Shown here piece by piece: positions 53,082-62,285 of a stretch of 64,000 nt of DNA. The translations under genes were made by a program, and so were the position numbers. This stretch comes from Nannocystis bainbridge. GTDB taxonomy: Bacteria > Myxococcota_A > Polyangia > Nannocystales > Nannocystaceae. Location of the stretch: positions 372,001-436,000 of the forward strand of contig NZ_JAQNDL010000003.1 in NCBI RefSeq assembly GCF_028368995.1, read 5' to 3'. How positions within the stretch are numbered: position 1 is the stretch's first letter; each line of letters opens with the position of its first letter. The notes below the pieces were generated by a model. The model was given only the letters and a program-made list of their open reading frames with translations. It ran no database searches and was not told the origin of the DNA.

Positions 53082-54536
53082 GTGACCCCCACGCGCCGCA
53101 TCCTCGCCGCCAGCCTCGCCTCGCTGGCCCTGCACCTCTCGCCGCTCGTGCCCGGCGGGTGCGGCCTCGACATCAAGCTGGAGATGCCCGAGATCGAGTT
53201 CGAGGTCACGCAGTTCGAGACCGTCGAGCTCGACCAGGAGCTCAAGGGCGCCCCCCCGCCCGAGCCGCAGTCCGAGCCCGAGGTCACCCCGCCGCCGATG
53301 GGCCCTGACAAGCCGCCCGAGGGCGAGGGGCCCAAGCCCGAAGCCGAGCCGCCCAAGCCCAAGCCCAAGTTTGGCGAGAAGACCTCGCGCGTGGCCGAGC
53401 TCGGGCCTGGCAGCAGCAACTTCTTCATGTTGCTGGCGGCCAAGAAGGTCTCGGGCTTGCCGTTCGCCGAAGCGATCGTCGAGATCATGTCGCCGCTGCC
53501 CGACTTCGACTTCATCGTCACCGGCGGCGGCTTCCATGCCCTCAAGGACTTCAACTACATCGTCATCGCCAGCCCCAACCTGCGCGACCTGACCCAGACC
53601 TTCCTCGCCGTCGAGTATCGGCTGTCGCAGGCCGAGGTGCAGGCCGGCCTCGAGCGCGCCGCCGCGGCCGAGGGCCTCAAGATCGACTGGGAGGTCCGCG
53701 ACGGGCGGACCATGGGCAACCCGCGGCCGGTCGCCAACCCCGACCAGGACGACGACCCGCGGTGGTTCGTCTTCCTCGACGAAGACGTCGCCGTCTACGT
53801 GCGCGAGGAGTTCTTGCCCGCGATCACCGAGGGCCCCGACGAGTCCAAGGGCAACACCGCCGGCAACTTCGTCGCCAACCTCACCAAGCTCAAGAGCTTC
53901 GCCGCCCGCGAGCCGCGGGCCGGCCTCCAGCTCGTCCTCAAGGACCTCCGCGCCAGCATCAAGCTCAAGGGCGAGCCCCCGTTCCCGATCCCCAACAACC
54001 TCGAGCTCATGGCCGAGGCCGCCGCCACGCCCGAGCTCATCATCAAGGCCGAGTACCTCGACGCCGTCGAGGCCGCCCAGATGGAGCGGCAGTGGACCGA
54101 GGACCTCCCGGCCTTCATGGACGCCAAGGTCCCGTTCTACGCCCGCTTCATGGTCCGCAGCTTCTACGACGCCACCGAGGTCGCCCGCGACGACAAGGCC
54201 CTCAACCTGCGCGCCGACTTCACCAAGGACCAGGCCAAGTTCATCCTCGAGCAGATCGCCGAGGGCGCGCGCCGCATGCTCCGCCGCACCCCCGAGCAGA
54301 TCGAAGCCGCCCGCAAGCAGCGCGAGGAGATGTGGGCCGCGCGTAAGAACGGCAAGCTGAGCCCGAGCGAGGCGCTCACGCCGAAGGACCCCGGCAAGTC
54401 CGGCAAGCCCCCCGGCGAGCCCTTGCCGGCGCCCGGCGCCCCGCCCCCGCAGGACGGCGGCCCGGCCCCGAGCGCCCCGCCCGACGCGCCCGCGCCCGCG
54501 CCGACGCCCGCTCCCGCTCCCGCTCCGTCGCCCTGA
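53082..54536 (+). CDS. Exported proline-rich protein, unknown function
   Basis: A 484-residue protein from GTG 53082. A signal sequence (LAASLASLALHLSPLVPGGC) may be either a cleaved signal or a TonB-like anchor; the Cys could be lipidated although the lipobox is poor. It is followed by a Pro/Glu/Lys stretch (PPKPKPKFGEKTSR), reminiscent of TonB. A large domain follows (about 100-400) with FNYIVIASPNLRDLTQTFLA, then a helical segment (RRMLRRTPEQIEAARKQREE) and a Pro/Ala-rich tail (PAPAPTPAPAPAPSP). I do not recognise the central domain. TonB itself is unlikely since its C-terminal domain is absent. Confidence 0.65.
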   Translation: MTPTRRILAASLASLALHLSPLVPGGCGLDIKLEMPEIEFEVTQFETVELDQELKGAPPPEPQSEPEVTPPPMGPDKPPEGEGPKPEAEPPKPKPKFGEKTSRVAELGPGSSNFFMLLAAKKVSGLPFAEAIVEIMSPLPDFDFIVTGGGFHALKDFNYIVIASPNLRDLTQTFLAVEYRLSQAEVQAGLERAAAAEGLKIDWEVRDGRTMGNPRPVANPDQDDDPRWFVFLDEDVAVYVREEFLPAITEGPDESKGNTAGNFVANLTKLKSFAAREPRAGLQLVLKDLRASIKLKGEPPFPIPNNLELMAEAAATPELIIKAEYLDAVEAAQMERQWTEDLPAFMDAKVPFYARFMVRSFYDATEVARDDKALNLRADFTKDQAKFILEQIAEGARRMLRRTPEQIEAARKQREEMWAARKNGKLSPSEALTPKDPGKSGKPPGEPLPAPGAPPPQDGGPAPSAPPDAPAPAPTPAPAPAPSP

Positions 54537-54944
54537 GCAGCCGCGAGCTTCCAGCGCGAGTGACTCGCGCAGCAGACTCGCGGGGATGCTCGCGCTCGGC
54601 AACATCGACCGCGAACCGAAGCGCGACCTGCTGCACCGTCCGCGCGCCGCGGAGCTCGCCCCGTGCATCCGCGAGCCCGAGGCGCGAACCGAACCCCGCC
54701 GCAAACTTCGAACTCACCACGCTCGAGCTCGCCGCCGCATCCGCCGCGCTCGCCGACCGAGCTCGACGCCATGCCGCGGAGCGCCCGCGAGCGCTCCGCC
54801 CGCCCACCCATCTCCTCCTCGCAACTGTGGCCAGCGGCCCGCAGCGGCGCGTTCGAGCACATGTCCCTCAAGACATGTCCCTTCGACCCTCTCACAGCCC
54901 GCCGCTTCGTGGATCGGCGCCGGCCTGCGCGCTATCGTGGCGGC
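54537..54944. other. 408-bp gap with a two-unit 14-bp repeat
   Basis: Between two co-oriented genes; I see no gene or RNA. Open frames here have Arg- or Ser-rich shadow composition. Two palindromes with CATG at 54860 and 54874 (14 bp apart, AGCACATGTCC / AGACATGTCCC) lie near the start of the next gene. Confidence 0.5.
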
Positions 54945-55961
54945 ATGGCCTACCGACTCACCCGCAGCGAGTCCATCCATCAGGCCGCGCTGCGGATCGT
55001 CGACGAAGAGCTGGGCCAGGCGATCGCTCGCCTGCGTGAGGCCCACCCCGACGCTCCCGACACGCACACCCGCGTGCACGCGGCCCGCAAGGCGATCAAG
55101 CGCACCCGGGCCCTGGCTCGCCTGCTGCGCGACGGCCTCGGCGCCGGCTTTCACCGCGACAACCTCGACCTCCGCGACGCCGCCCGACGCCTCGCCGAGC
55201 GCCGTGACGCGGCCGTCGCCGCCGACGTGTTCACCGGCCTCTTCCCCGAGTCCGAGGGCGCGCTGGCCGTCGTCCGCGAGCGCCTCGCCGCCGTGCGCGA
55301 CCAGGCCGTCGCCGGCGAGGACGCGCTCGACTCGGCCGCCGACGACCTCGCCCGCGTCCGCCAGCGCAGCGCCGACTGGCCCGCCCTGGCGCGGGGCTTC
55401 GACGCGCTCGAACCTGGCCTGAAGGCCAGCTACCGCCAGGGCCGCCAGGCCATGCGCGACGCCTTCGCCGACCCGAGCCCGGAGGCGTTCCACGCCTGGC
55501 GCAAGCGCGTCAAGGACCTCTGGTACCACACCCTGCTGCTGCAGAACGTCTGGAAAGGCGTGCAAGCGGCCTGGGCCGAGGCGATCGAGCAGCTCTCCGA
55601 CGCGCTCGGCGAAGACCACGACCTCGAGGTCTTGCGCATGGCCCTCGGCCAGCACCGCGATCTCAACGCCGAGGCCCGCCGCGCCGTCCTTGCCCGCGCC
55701 GACGCCCGCAGCGCCGAGCTGCGCGCCCGCGCCTGGTCGCTCGGCCGCCGCCTCTACGCCGAACGCCCGCGCCGCTACATCGCGCGGATCAGCCACTACT
55801 GGCAGGTCTGGCGCAGCGGCCAACCCCGCCCGGCCGAACCCCGCCCCAGCCGCGGCGCCGAGGCCCCCAAGACCTCGCTGGCGCCCGATCCGGAGTTCAT
55901 ATGTCCCGGAGACCAGGTCGCCGAGGACATGGCCCAAAAGTCATGTGACGGCGATGACTGA
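54945..55961 (+). CDS. CHAD-domain protein with repeat-derived C-terminus
   Basis: A 338-residue helical protein of the CHAD family, which bind inorganic polyphosphate through conserved His/Lys/Arg residues. Motifs: HTRVHAARKAIKRTRALARL, PEAFHAWRKRVKDLWYHTLL and ALGEDHDLEVLRMAL. No CYTH (triphosphatase) domain is fused. The last residues (EFICPGDQVAEDMAQKSCDG) are encoded by four 14-bp repeat units (cores 55900, 55914, 55928 and 55942), so the stop codon probably was pushed downstream by repeat insertion. ATG 54945. It converges with a lipoprotein gene 43 bp away. Confidence 0.8.
   Translation: MAYRLTRSESIHQAALRIVDEELGQAIARLREAHPDAPDTHTRVHAARKAIKRTRALARLLRDGLGAGFHRDNLDLRDAARRLAERRDAAVAADVFTGLFPESEGALAVVRERLAAVRDQAVAGEDALDSAADDLARVRQRSADWPALARGFDALEPGLKASYRQGRQAMRDAFADPSPEAFHAWRKRVKDLWYHTLLLQNVWKGVQAAWAEAIEQLSDALGEDHDLEVLRMALGQHRDLNAEARRAVLARADARSAELRARAWSLGRRLYAERPRRYIARISHYWQVWRSGQPRPAEPRPSRGAEAPKTSLAPDPEFICPGDQVAEDMAQKSCDGDD
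55897..55952. repeat. 14-bp-period palindrome array at the CHAD gene's 3' end, 4 units
   Basis: Cores TATG 55900, CAGG 55914, CATG 55928 and CATG 55942 in 14-bp steps, inside the last codons of the CHAD gene and next to its convergent junction (the facing gene ends at 56005). Confidence 0.75.
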
Positions 55962-56004
55962 AGCCCGACGCGCGGCCCGATCGACCCAGGCCGCGTGGCC
56001 GCGA

Positions 56005-57108
56005 TCAGTCCTCGCCGACGTAGCCGTCCTCGAAGCAGTAGAGGCGCCGCGCGAAGTTACACTTGGAGGACAACGCGACCGTCCACTGCCGCTCGGCACG
56101 CCACGCCTCCCACGCTGGCCCCATCTCGACAGCCAATCCATTGAGCCCACGCATGGCTTGAAAGCGGCCCGCAGCCGATGTCCAGCTGTCGCAGTGGTCG
56201 AGCGGGTGCAGCACGTTCCCGAGGCCGGTGGTGTTGGTCCACACGAACTCCTCGGTCACCATCGCCCCGGTCTCGTCGATCGAGAGCCCGGTTCGTGGCC
56301 CGCTCGCCACCAGCTCGGCGAAGTCCGCCGCGATCACGCGCCCGTTGCGGAGGAAGTAGGGCACCTGCTGCAGATCGATCTGCTCGAACCGCGACGACGG
56401 CGACTGCGAACCGTCCGACAGCCACGCGCGGAACGTGTCGGCGTTGGCCAGCCCGACCGCCTTGGCCCGATCCCGACAGCGGATGTCGGCCCCGTCGAGC
56501 CCCCCGAGCGCGCCCGTGTAGACCTGGCTGGTCACGAACGCCAGACGCCCCTGCCACGTACAGCCCGCCCGGCACGGCGGCTCCTCGCCCGAGGCGACGC
56601 CGGTCCCGTTGAGGTCGCCCAGATCGCACACCTCGAAGCCCTCGTCGACGACCCCGTCCCCGCAGTGGGCCGCCAGCTGGCAGCCGTCGCAGCCGCCGTA
56701 CTCGCTCGAGTTGCCGTCGCCGAGGTCGCACGCCTCCACGCCTGCCCGCACGAAGCCGTCGCCGCAGACCGCCGCGGCGCACTGGTGCGTGCACGCGCCA
56801 TGGTCGGCGTTGGCGGGCCCGTCGTCGCACGCCTCGCCGGCATCGATCGCCCCGTCGCCGCAGTAGGACATGGCCTCGCCGGTGGAGGTGCTGGTGGTCC
56901 CGCCCGGATCGTCCGCCGTGGTGGTCGGCGCCTCGCCGGTGCTCTCCGTGCCGTCCGGCATCTCGCTGGTGGTCGCCGGGGCCGCGCTCGTCGTGCCCGG
57001 CTCGCTCGCCGTCGTCGCCGGCGCGCCCGGGTCCTCGCCCGTACAGCCATATGTCCCCCAGGACATGCCCGCAAAGACAGCCGCGATACGGATCCGCGTC
57101 AATGCCAT
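56005..57108 (-). CDS. DUF1554-type lipoprotein with CGDG cysteine repeats (first)
   Basis: A 367-residue lipoprotein from ATG 57108, which overlaps the preceding stop. Signal peptide to the lipobox-like GTYGC; then a Thr/Ser/Pro/Glu linker; then three Cys repeats of the form CGDG...GE.CD.G (the myxobacterial cysteine-rich repeat / DUF4215); then a domain with FVTSQVYTGALGGLDGADIR, CRDRAKAVGLAN, TFRAWLSDGSQSP and a C-terminal CNFARRLYCFEDG, matching DUF1554. The signal peptide is partly encoded by the 14-bp repeat (cores 57050, 57064). It is coupled to a paralogue upstream. Function unknown. Confidence 0.82.
   Translation of the reverse strand: MALTRIRIAAVFAGMSWGTYGCTGEDPGAPATTASEPGTTSAAPATTSEMPDGTESTGEAPTTTADDPGGTTSTSTGEAMSYCGDGAIDAGEACDDGPANADHGACTHQCAAAVCGDGFVRAGVEACDLGDGNSSEYGGCDGCQLAAHCGDGVVDEGFEVCDLGDLNGTGVASGEEPPCRAGCTWQGRLAFVTSQVYTGALGGLDGADIRCRDRAKAVGLANADTFRAWLSDGSQSPSSRFEQIDLQQVPYFLRNGRVIAADFAELVASGPRTGLSIDETGAMVTEEFVWTNTTGLGNVLHPLDHCDSWTSAAGRFQAMRGLNGLAVEMGPAWEAWRAERQWTVALSSKCNFARRLYCFEDGYVGED
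57047..57088. repeat. 14-bp-period palindromes inside a signal-peptide region, 3 units
   Basis: Cores TATG 57050, CATG 57064 and CAGC 57078 in 14-bp steps. They encode FAGMSWGTYG of the lipoprotein's signal peptide, including residues next to the lipid-modified Cys. Confidence 0.65.
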
Positions 57109-57956
57109 CACGCGCCTTCGAAGCAGTAGAGGTGAGCCGACTCGAGGCATGTCGTGGGGTTCGCCACTGTGTCGAACGTCCAGGTCGAGTCGGTCGCCCC
57201 GGGCGTGCCGAAGTAGCCCGACTGATCGGCGAGCGTCGCCGACGTCCAGTCCTCGCAGTGCGTCGCACCCGGCACCGCCGAGCCGTCGGGCATCGTCCCG
57301 GTCCACGCGCCCGCGCCGGACACCAGCGCCCCGTGTTCGTCGCGGTCGATCGGCGCCAGCAGCGGCCCTGCGACCAGCGCGGCGAAGCTGACCGCCACCA
57401 GCGCCCCGTCGGGCCGCACGTAGCGGCCCTCGCCCGCGAACACCCGCTCACGCGCCGCTGCCGTCGAATCGCTGAGCCACGCCGTGTACGTCGCAAACGA
57501 CGGCAGACCGCCCGCCTCGGCCAGCTGGCGGCAGATGCCGTCGGCGAACTCGAGCCCGCCGATGTCGTCGGGCCGGAACTTCTCGCTCGTGACGAAGACC
57601 ACCCGCGCCCGCCGGCAGCCCGCGTCGCACCCCGCGTCGTCCGGGTCGTCGCACTCCTCGCCCTCGTCGACGATCCCGTCGCCGCAGACCGCCGCCGTCC
57701 CGCTGCTCGTGCCCGTCGTCGTCTGCCCCGCGGTCGTGCCCGTCGTCGTCTCGCCGTCGGACGTCGCCTCGCCGCTCTCCGTGCCCGTGCCCACCTCGCC
57801 GTCGCCCGTCGAGGTCATCACCCCCGTGTCCGCGTCGCCGCTGCTCGAGCCCGTCGAGGAGCTGGTGTCGGGCCGCTCCCAGTCGAACAGCTTGAGCCCC
57901 GGCGCCACGCACCCGGGCGCGAGCACGGCGAGGAGCACGAGCACGACGGACCGCAT
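57108..57956 (-). CDS. DUF1554-type lipoprotein with a CGDG cysteine repeat (second)
   Basis: A 282-residue lipoprotein: signal MRSVVLVLLAVL to the lipobox APGC, a Thr/Ser/Gly-rich linker (about 30-90), one CGDGIVDEGEECDDPDD repeat, then FVTSEKFRPDDIGGLEFADG, ICRQLAEAGGLPSFATYTAW LSDS, and HCEDWTSATLADQSGYFGTP near the end with a final LYCFEGA. Same architecture as the following gene but with fewer repeats; the two came from a duplication, and their stop/start overlap (TGATG) indicates co-translation. Such domains occur in many surface proteins of myxobacteria; ligand unknown. Confidence 0.82.
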   Translation of the reverse strand: MRSVVLVLLAVLAPGCVAPGLKLFDWERPDTSSSTGSSSGDADTGVMTSTGDGEVGTGTESGEATSDGETTTGTTAGQTTTGTSSGTAAVCGDGIVDEGEECDDPDDAGCDAGCRRARVVFVTSEKFRPDDIGGLEFADGICRQLAEAGGLPSFATYTAWLSDSTAAARERVFAGEGRYVRPDGALVAVSFAALVAGPLLAPIDRDEHGALVSGAGAWTGTMPDGSAVPGATHCEDWTSATLADQSGYFGTPGATDSTWTFDTVANPTTCLESAHLYCFEGA

Positions 57957-58071
57957 CGCCTTTCACCGTAGCAGCGCGCGAACACGCGCACAAGCCCTGC
58001 CCGTCCCCGCCAAACGCCGCTTACCGACAAGCGTGAAACCCGCACTCGCGCCGGCGCGCGTGGCCTCTGCG

Positions 58072-58219
58072 CGACATGTCTCTCGAGACATGTCGCGCCC
58101 GGGCTACGGCGTACTTCCGCCCCTCGCCGCGCGCCCTCGACCCGAGCTTTCTCCGTGTCCTCGACGAAATAACTTTAAGACATGTCCTTCACGACATGTC
58201 CCATGATTCATCATCCGCC
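58072..58219. repeat. 14-bp-period palindromes between two minus-strand genes, 2 + 3 units
   Basis: CATG at 58075 and 58089 (14 bp), and CATG 58181, 58195 plus CATC 58209 (14-bp steps). The second group sits exactly at the 3' end of the gene at 58211-58669, with arms GACATGTCC/GACATGTCC around TTCA. Confidence 0.75.
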
Positions 58220-58669
58220 GCCGCGCACCAGCCGTCGCAGCCACCGCCACGCGCGGACCCACCAGCTCGCCATCGGCTCCTCCAGCGTGTCCGCCGGCGA
58301 GGGCTGGCCGCTCCGAGCCAGCATCTCGGGCGTGATGTAGAGCCCGCGCATCGTCACCCGGCCCGGCTCGTGCTCGCCGATCGAAGGCCGCGCCAGCGGG
58401 GCGAACAGCCCCAGCGCCCGGCTGCGATACCCGAACCCGTCCGGCTCCGCGGAGCGCCAGAACTCGGGCTCCGACAGCCGCGCCGCCAGCTCCGGCTCGT
58501 CGGTGAGCGGCGTGACGCGGTAGCTGATCCAGAACATGTCCTCGAACCGCGGCTCGCTCAAGTACGCGACCACGCGGTCGTCGAGCACGACGTCCCACCC
58601 CTCCGACCGCCCGTAGTCGGTCGCCTTCAGCCGGCGCCCCGGCGCCTGTCGTTCGCCGCGACGAGCCAC
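58211..58669 (-). CDS. Unrecognised 152-residue protein
   Basis: From a GTG at 58669 (start uncertain; the sequence upstream is Arg-rich shadow). The product has a coherent body: RSEGWDVVLDDRVVAYLSEP, FEDMFWISYRVTPL, FWRSAEPDGFGYRSRALGLF and a basic, Trp-rich end (ASWWVRAWRWLRRLVRGGG) that may contact a membrane or nucleic acid. No signal peptide and no known family. It follows tsaC on the same strand, 88 bp after. Confidence 0.55.
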   Translation of the reverse strand: MARRGERQAPGRRLKATDYGRSEGWDVVLDDRVVAYLSEPRFEDMFWISYRVTPLTDEPELAARLSEPEFWRSAEPDGFGYRSRALGLFAPLARPSIGEHEPGRVTMRGLYITPEMLARSGQPSPADTLEEPMASWWVRAWRWLRRLVRGGG

Positions 58670-58757
58670 GCGTCGAGCATACCGCGCCAAGCCTCGCCTC
58701 TGCCGCGCGAGCTCGCGCCGCGAGCCATCGCCACGGCGCGAACCGCTGCGCCGCCGC

Positions 58758-59729
58758 TCAGCCCTGCGCCGCGCGGCGCAGCCGATCCGCGATCGCCCGC
58801 CCGAGCCCGACCTCGGGCACCGTCTCGACCACGATCGTCTCGACCTCTGGCGCGTCGAGCTCGCGCAGCGCGGCGAACAGCGCGTGCGCATAGCCCTCGA
58901 GCTCCGCCGGCATCACCTGCCAGCGACCGACGAACCCGGGCGGCCGCGGCCGCTGGCTCATCACCGCCACCGCGGGGCCGCCCAGCGCCGCCGCCTCGCC
59001 GGGCGCCACCAGCACCACCCGGGCCCGCGGCGCATAGTGACGGTGGCGCAGACCTGGCGATCGGGACATGGCCTCCGGGTCCTGTCCCGAGAGCACATCG
59101 ACCTCGCCGACGGCCGCCCGCAGCGCCTCGAGCGGCAGCCCGCCCATGCGCAGCACCATCGGCACCGGCCGCGTCGCGTCGACCACCGTCGACTCGAGCC
59201 CGACCGCGCACGGCCCCCCGTCGAGGATCACCTCGACCACCCCGTCGAGGTCGGCGAGCACGTGCCCGGCGGTCGTCGGGCTCGGCCGGCCCGAGCGGTT
59301 GGCCGACGGCGCCGCCAGCGGCCGCCCGCACGCGCGCAGCAGGGCCAGCGCGGCCGGGTGGCCGGGGATCCGCACGGCCACGGTGTCTTGCCCGGCGGTG
59401 GTCGCGTCGGGCACGACGGCGGCGCGCGGCAGCACCAGCGTCAGCGGACCTGGCCATAAAGACATCAGCCGCTCGGCCGCCGGCGGCACCGATCGCGCCA
59501 GCGCTCGCGCCTGCTCCGGGGCCGCCACGTGCACGATCAGCGGGTTGTCGGCCGGCCGCCCCTTGGCCGCGAAGATCCGCCCCACCGCCGCCGCGTCGAG
59601 CGCGTCAGCGCCGAGGCCGTAGACCGTCTCGGTCGGGAACGCCACCAGCCCGCCGCGGCGCAGCACCTCGGCCGCGCGGGCGATCGCCGCCGGGTCGTCG
59701 GCCGGCAACAGGGCTGTCTTCACGGACAT
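58758..59729 (-). CDS. tsaC: Threonylcarbamoyl-AMP synthase (TsaC/Sua5)
   Basis: A 323-residue YrdC/Sua5 enzyme that makes threonylcarbamoyl-AMP for the t6A37 modification of tRNA. YrdC domain: GGLVAFPTETVYGLGADALD, IFAAKGRPADNPLIVHVAAP, LWPGPLTLVLPR, VAVRIPGHP, PLAAPSANRSGRPSPTTAGH and GLESTVVDAT. The extra C-terminal domain (SPGLRHRHYAPRARVVLVAP...) marks the longer Sua5 type. Start ATG 59729 lies inside a 14-bp-type palindrome. Four repeat units (cores 59053, 59067, 59081, 59095) lie in the linker between the domains, and two more at 59449/59463. TcdA, which acts on t6A, is at 16.8 kb. Confidence 0.92.
   Translation of the reverse strand: MSVKTALLPADDPAAIARAAEVLRRGGLVAFPTETVYGLGADALDAAAVGRIFAAKGRPADNPLIVHVAAPEQARALARSVPPAAERLMSLWPGPLTLVLPRAAVVPDATTAGQDTVAVRIPGHPAALALLRACGRPLAAPSANRSGRPSPTTAGHVLADLDGVVEVILDGGPCAVGLESTVVDATRPVPMVLRMGGLPLEALRAAVGEVDVLSGQDPEAMSRSPGLRHRHYAPRARVVLVAPGEAAALGGPAVAVMSQRPRPPGFVGRWQVMPAELEGYAHALFAALRELDAPEVETIVVETVPEVGLGRAIADRLRRAAQG
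59050..59105. repeat. 14-bp-period palindrome array inside tsaC, 4 units
   Basis: Cores CCTG 59053, CATG 59067, CCTG 59081 and CATC 59095 in 14-bp steps, in the interdomain linker of tsaC (DVLSGQDPEAMSRSPGLRH). Confidence 0.7.
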
Positions 59730-59770
59730 GTCTCTTCCGCCATCCCCGGCTGTCCGCCGGGACATGTCCT

Positions 59771-59773
<3 letters not shown>
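59710..59773. repeat. 14-bp-type palindromes at the tsaC start
   Basis: Cores GCTG 59713, CATG 59727 and CATC 59741 in 14-bp steps, and an out-of-phase CATG at 59763. They lie between the kinase gene's end and tsaC; the unit at 59727 supplies the tsaC start codon. Confidence 0.6.
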
Positions 59774-60751
<978 letters not shown>

Positions 60752-60894
60752 GTGGGGGAGCGCGGCGGGGTTGGGCTAGGTTATGCAACCTACACCACCT
60801 GGTCCCGTCTCGTCAGCCGTCCTCGCGGGGGCCGGGGCGGCGGGTCCGATGCAGGTCGCGGCGCGCACCTTAGCCGCTAGTGCGGGTGGAGCAC

Positions 60895-60950
60895 AAAAGA
60901 CAGGCGGGCGGCGCGGTGGGGCGAAATCGCCACCCCCGCGCCGCCCGCCT
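60895..60950 (-). terminator. Intrinsic terminator of the ahpC-ahpD operon
   Basis: A 15-bp perfect stem, AGGCGGGCGGCGCGG (60902-60916) with CCGCGCCGCCCGCCT (60936-60950), with further pairing inside around an AAAT loop. On the minus strand it is followed by TCTTTT (rc of AAAAGA, 60895-60900), giving a classical terminator 33 bases after the ahpD stop. Confidence 0.8.
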
Positions 60951-60982
60951 GCTCGGCGCCCGGGGCGCCGAACGAACGATGT

Positions 60983-61510
60983 TCAGACGCCGAGCTCGAG
61001 GCTGACGGCGACGCCGTGGACCACCGCCGCGGTGCGCACCGCGTCGTGGATCTGCTCCGCCGTGCCGCCGGCCTCGCGGATCGTCTTCTCGTGGGAGACG
61101 ACGCACCGCTCGCAGCCGAAGACGGCGCTGACGGCCAGGCAGAACAGCTCAAAGTCGAGCTTCGAGCTGTGCGGCTTGGCGATCCGGGTCATGCGCAGGC
61201 GGGCCGGTAGCTTGTCGTAGTCCTCGCTGCCGACCATGTGCTTGAACCGGTAGTACACGTTGTTCATCGCCATCAGCGCCGCCGCGGCGCGGGCGTCCTC
61301 GACGGTCGCCGCGTCGACTTGCTCGCGCGCGGCGTCGATGAGCACCTGGGTCAGGGTCGCGTTGCGGGAAGCGATGGCGCAGGCCACCGCGATCCCCCAG
61401 CGCTGCGCCGCGGTCAGCGACGACTCCTGCAGGACGTTCTGCAGGTTCACCTTGAGGTCCCTGGCGGCCTCGGGGAGCGACTCTCGCAGTGATTCGATGG
61501 TGTTGGCCAT
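60983..61510 (-). CDS. ahpD: AhpD-type alkylhydroperoxidase
   Basis: A 175-residue protein of the AhpD / carboxymuconolactone decarboxylase family. The redox motif CERCVVSHEKTI (CxxC...H) is that of AhpD, which recycles AhpC using lipoamide and has weak peroxidase activity itself. The remaining helices fit the six-helix fold. ATG 61510 has GGAGG upstream. It lies 40 bases after ahpC on the same strand, so AhpC-AhpD form an operon; no ahpF is present, as expected when AhpD is the reductant. Possible lipoyl partner: the Lpd gene at the left end. Confidence 0.92.
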   Translation of the reverse strand: MANTIESLRESLPEAARDLKVNLQNVLQESSLTAAQRWGIAVACAIASRNATLTQVLIDAAREQVDAATVEDARAAAALMAMNNVYYRFKHMVGSEDYDKLPARLRMTRIAKPHSSKLDFELFCLAVSAVFGCERCVVSHEKTIREAGGTAEQIHDAVRTAAVVHGVAVSLELGV

Positions 61511-61550
61511 GGTGTCCTCCTTCCTTCGCGACCCTATCCGCTGCCCGTGC

Positions 61551-62084
61551 TTACGGGTTGAGGGTCGCCTCGCCCTTCTGCCAGTTGCACGGGCACAGCT
61601 CGTCGGTCTGCAGACCGTCGAGCACGCGCAGCACCTCGCCGACGTTGCGGCCGACCGACAGGTCGTTGACCGAGACCCAGCGGATGGTGCCCTGGGGGTC
61701 GACGATGAAGGTCGCGCGCAGCGGCACGCCGTCCTTGTGCAGGATGCCGAGCGCCTGCGACAGCTCGCGCTTGGTGTCGGCGACCATCGGGATCTTCAGA
61801 TCGCGCAGGTCGTCGTGGTTGTTACGCCACGCCAGGTGGACGAAGTGGGTGTCGGTGCTGACGCCGAGGACCTGCGCGTCGCGGTCGGAGAAGTCGCCGC
61901 TGCGACGGCCGAACTCGGCGATCTCGGTCGGGCAGATGAACGTGAAGTCCATCGGCCAGAAGAAGAACACCCGCCACTTGCCGGTGTAGCTCTTGTCGTT
62001 GATCTCGGTGAACTCTTTGCCCTTGTCGCGGCTGACGACGGCCTGGAGGGCAAACTGGGGGAACTGATCGCCTACGGTCAACAT
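61551..62084 (-). CDS. ahpC: Alkyl hydroperoxide reductase AhpC (peroxiredoxin)
   Basis: A 177-residue 2-Cys peroxiredoxin reducing hydrogen peroxide, organic peroxides and peroxynitrite. Peroxidatic Cys in MDFTFICPTEIAEF, the Prx motif FFFWPMDFTF before it, and the resolving Cys in DELCPCNWQKGE. The sequence around RATFIVDPQGTIRWVSVNDL is the AhpC/AhpE type. ATG 62084. It is the first gene of the ahpC-ahpD operon and is divergent, across 201 bp, from a sigma-54 activator which probably controls it. Confidence 0.93.
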   Translation of the reverse strand: MLTVGDQFPQFALQAVVSRDKGKEFTEINDKSYTGKWRVFFFWPMDFTFICPTEIAEFGRRSGDFSDRDAQVLGVSTDTHFVHLAWRNNHDDLRDLKIPMVADTKRELSQALGILHKDGVPLRATFIVDPQGTIRWVSVNDLSVGRNVGEVLRVLDGLQTDELCPCNWQKGEATLNP

Positions 62085-62237
62085 GGTCTGGTCTCTCTTC
62101 CTTGGGCGAGCGGCAACGCTCGCGGACATGGGTGCAATAGCAGGCGCCGGACCATACGACAGAGTCAACGAAATCAGACACTTGTCCGTTTGCTCGGGGC
62201 CGGCCGACCCCGACCGGTCGTGGTCCACCGTCCCATC

Positions 62238-62265
62238 GGTACCGAAACACTGGCATTTCGGTGCC
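62238..62265. promoter_or_regulatory. Inverted repeat upstream of the sigma-54 activator gene
   Basis: Arms GGTACCGAAA and TTTCGGTGCC, pairing at 9 of 10 positions, separated by CACTGGCA. It lies 20 bases before the activator's start codon and 154 bases from the ahpC start, a position suitable for an enhancer site used by the activator on ahpC and for autoregulation. Confidence 0.5.
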
Positions 62266-62285
62266 CGGCGATCCAGACTGGGGCC

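Noticed and set aside
62115..62145. A sigma-54 promoter for ahpC on the minus strand (CGGCGCC…TTGCA)
   Set aside because: The GG to GC distance is 11 instead of 10 bases and the -24 box is poor.
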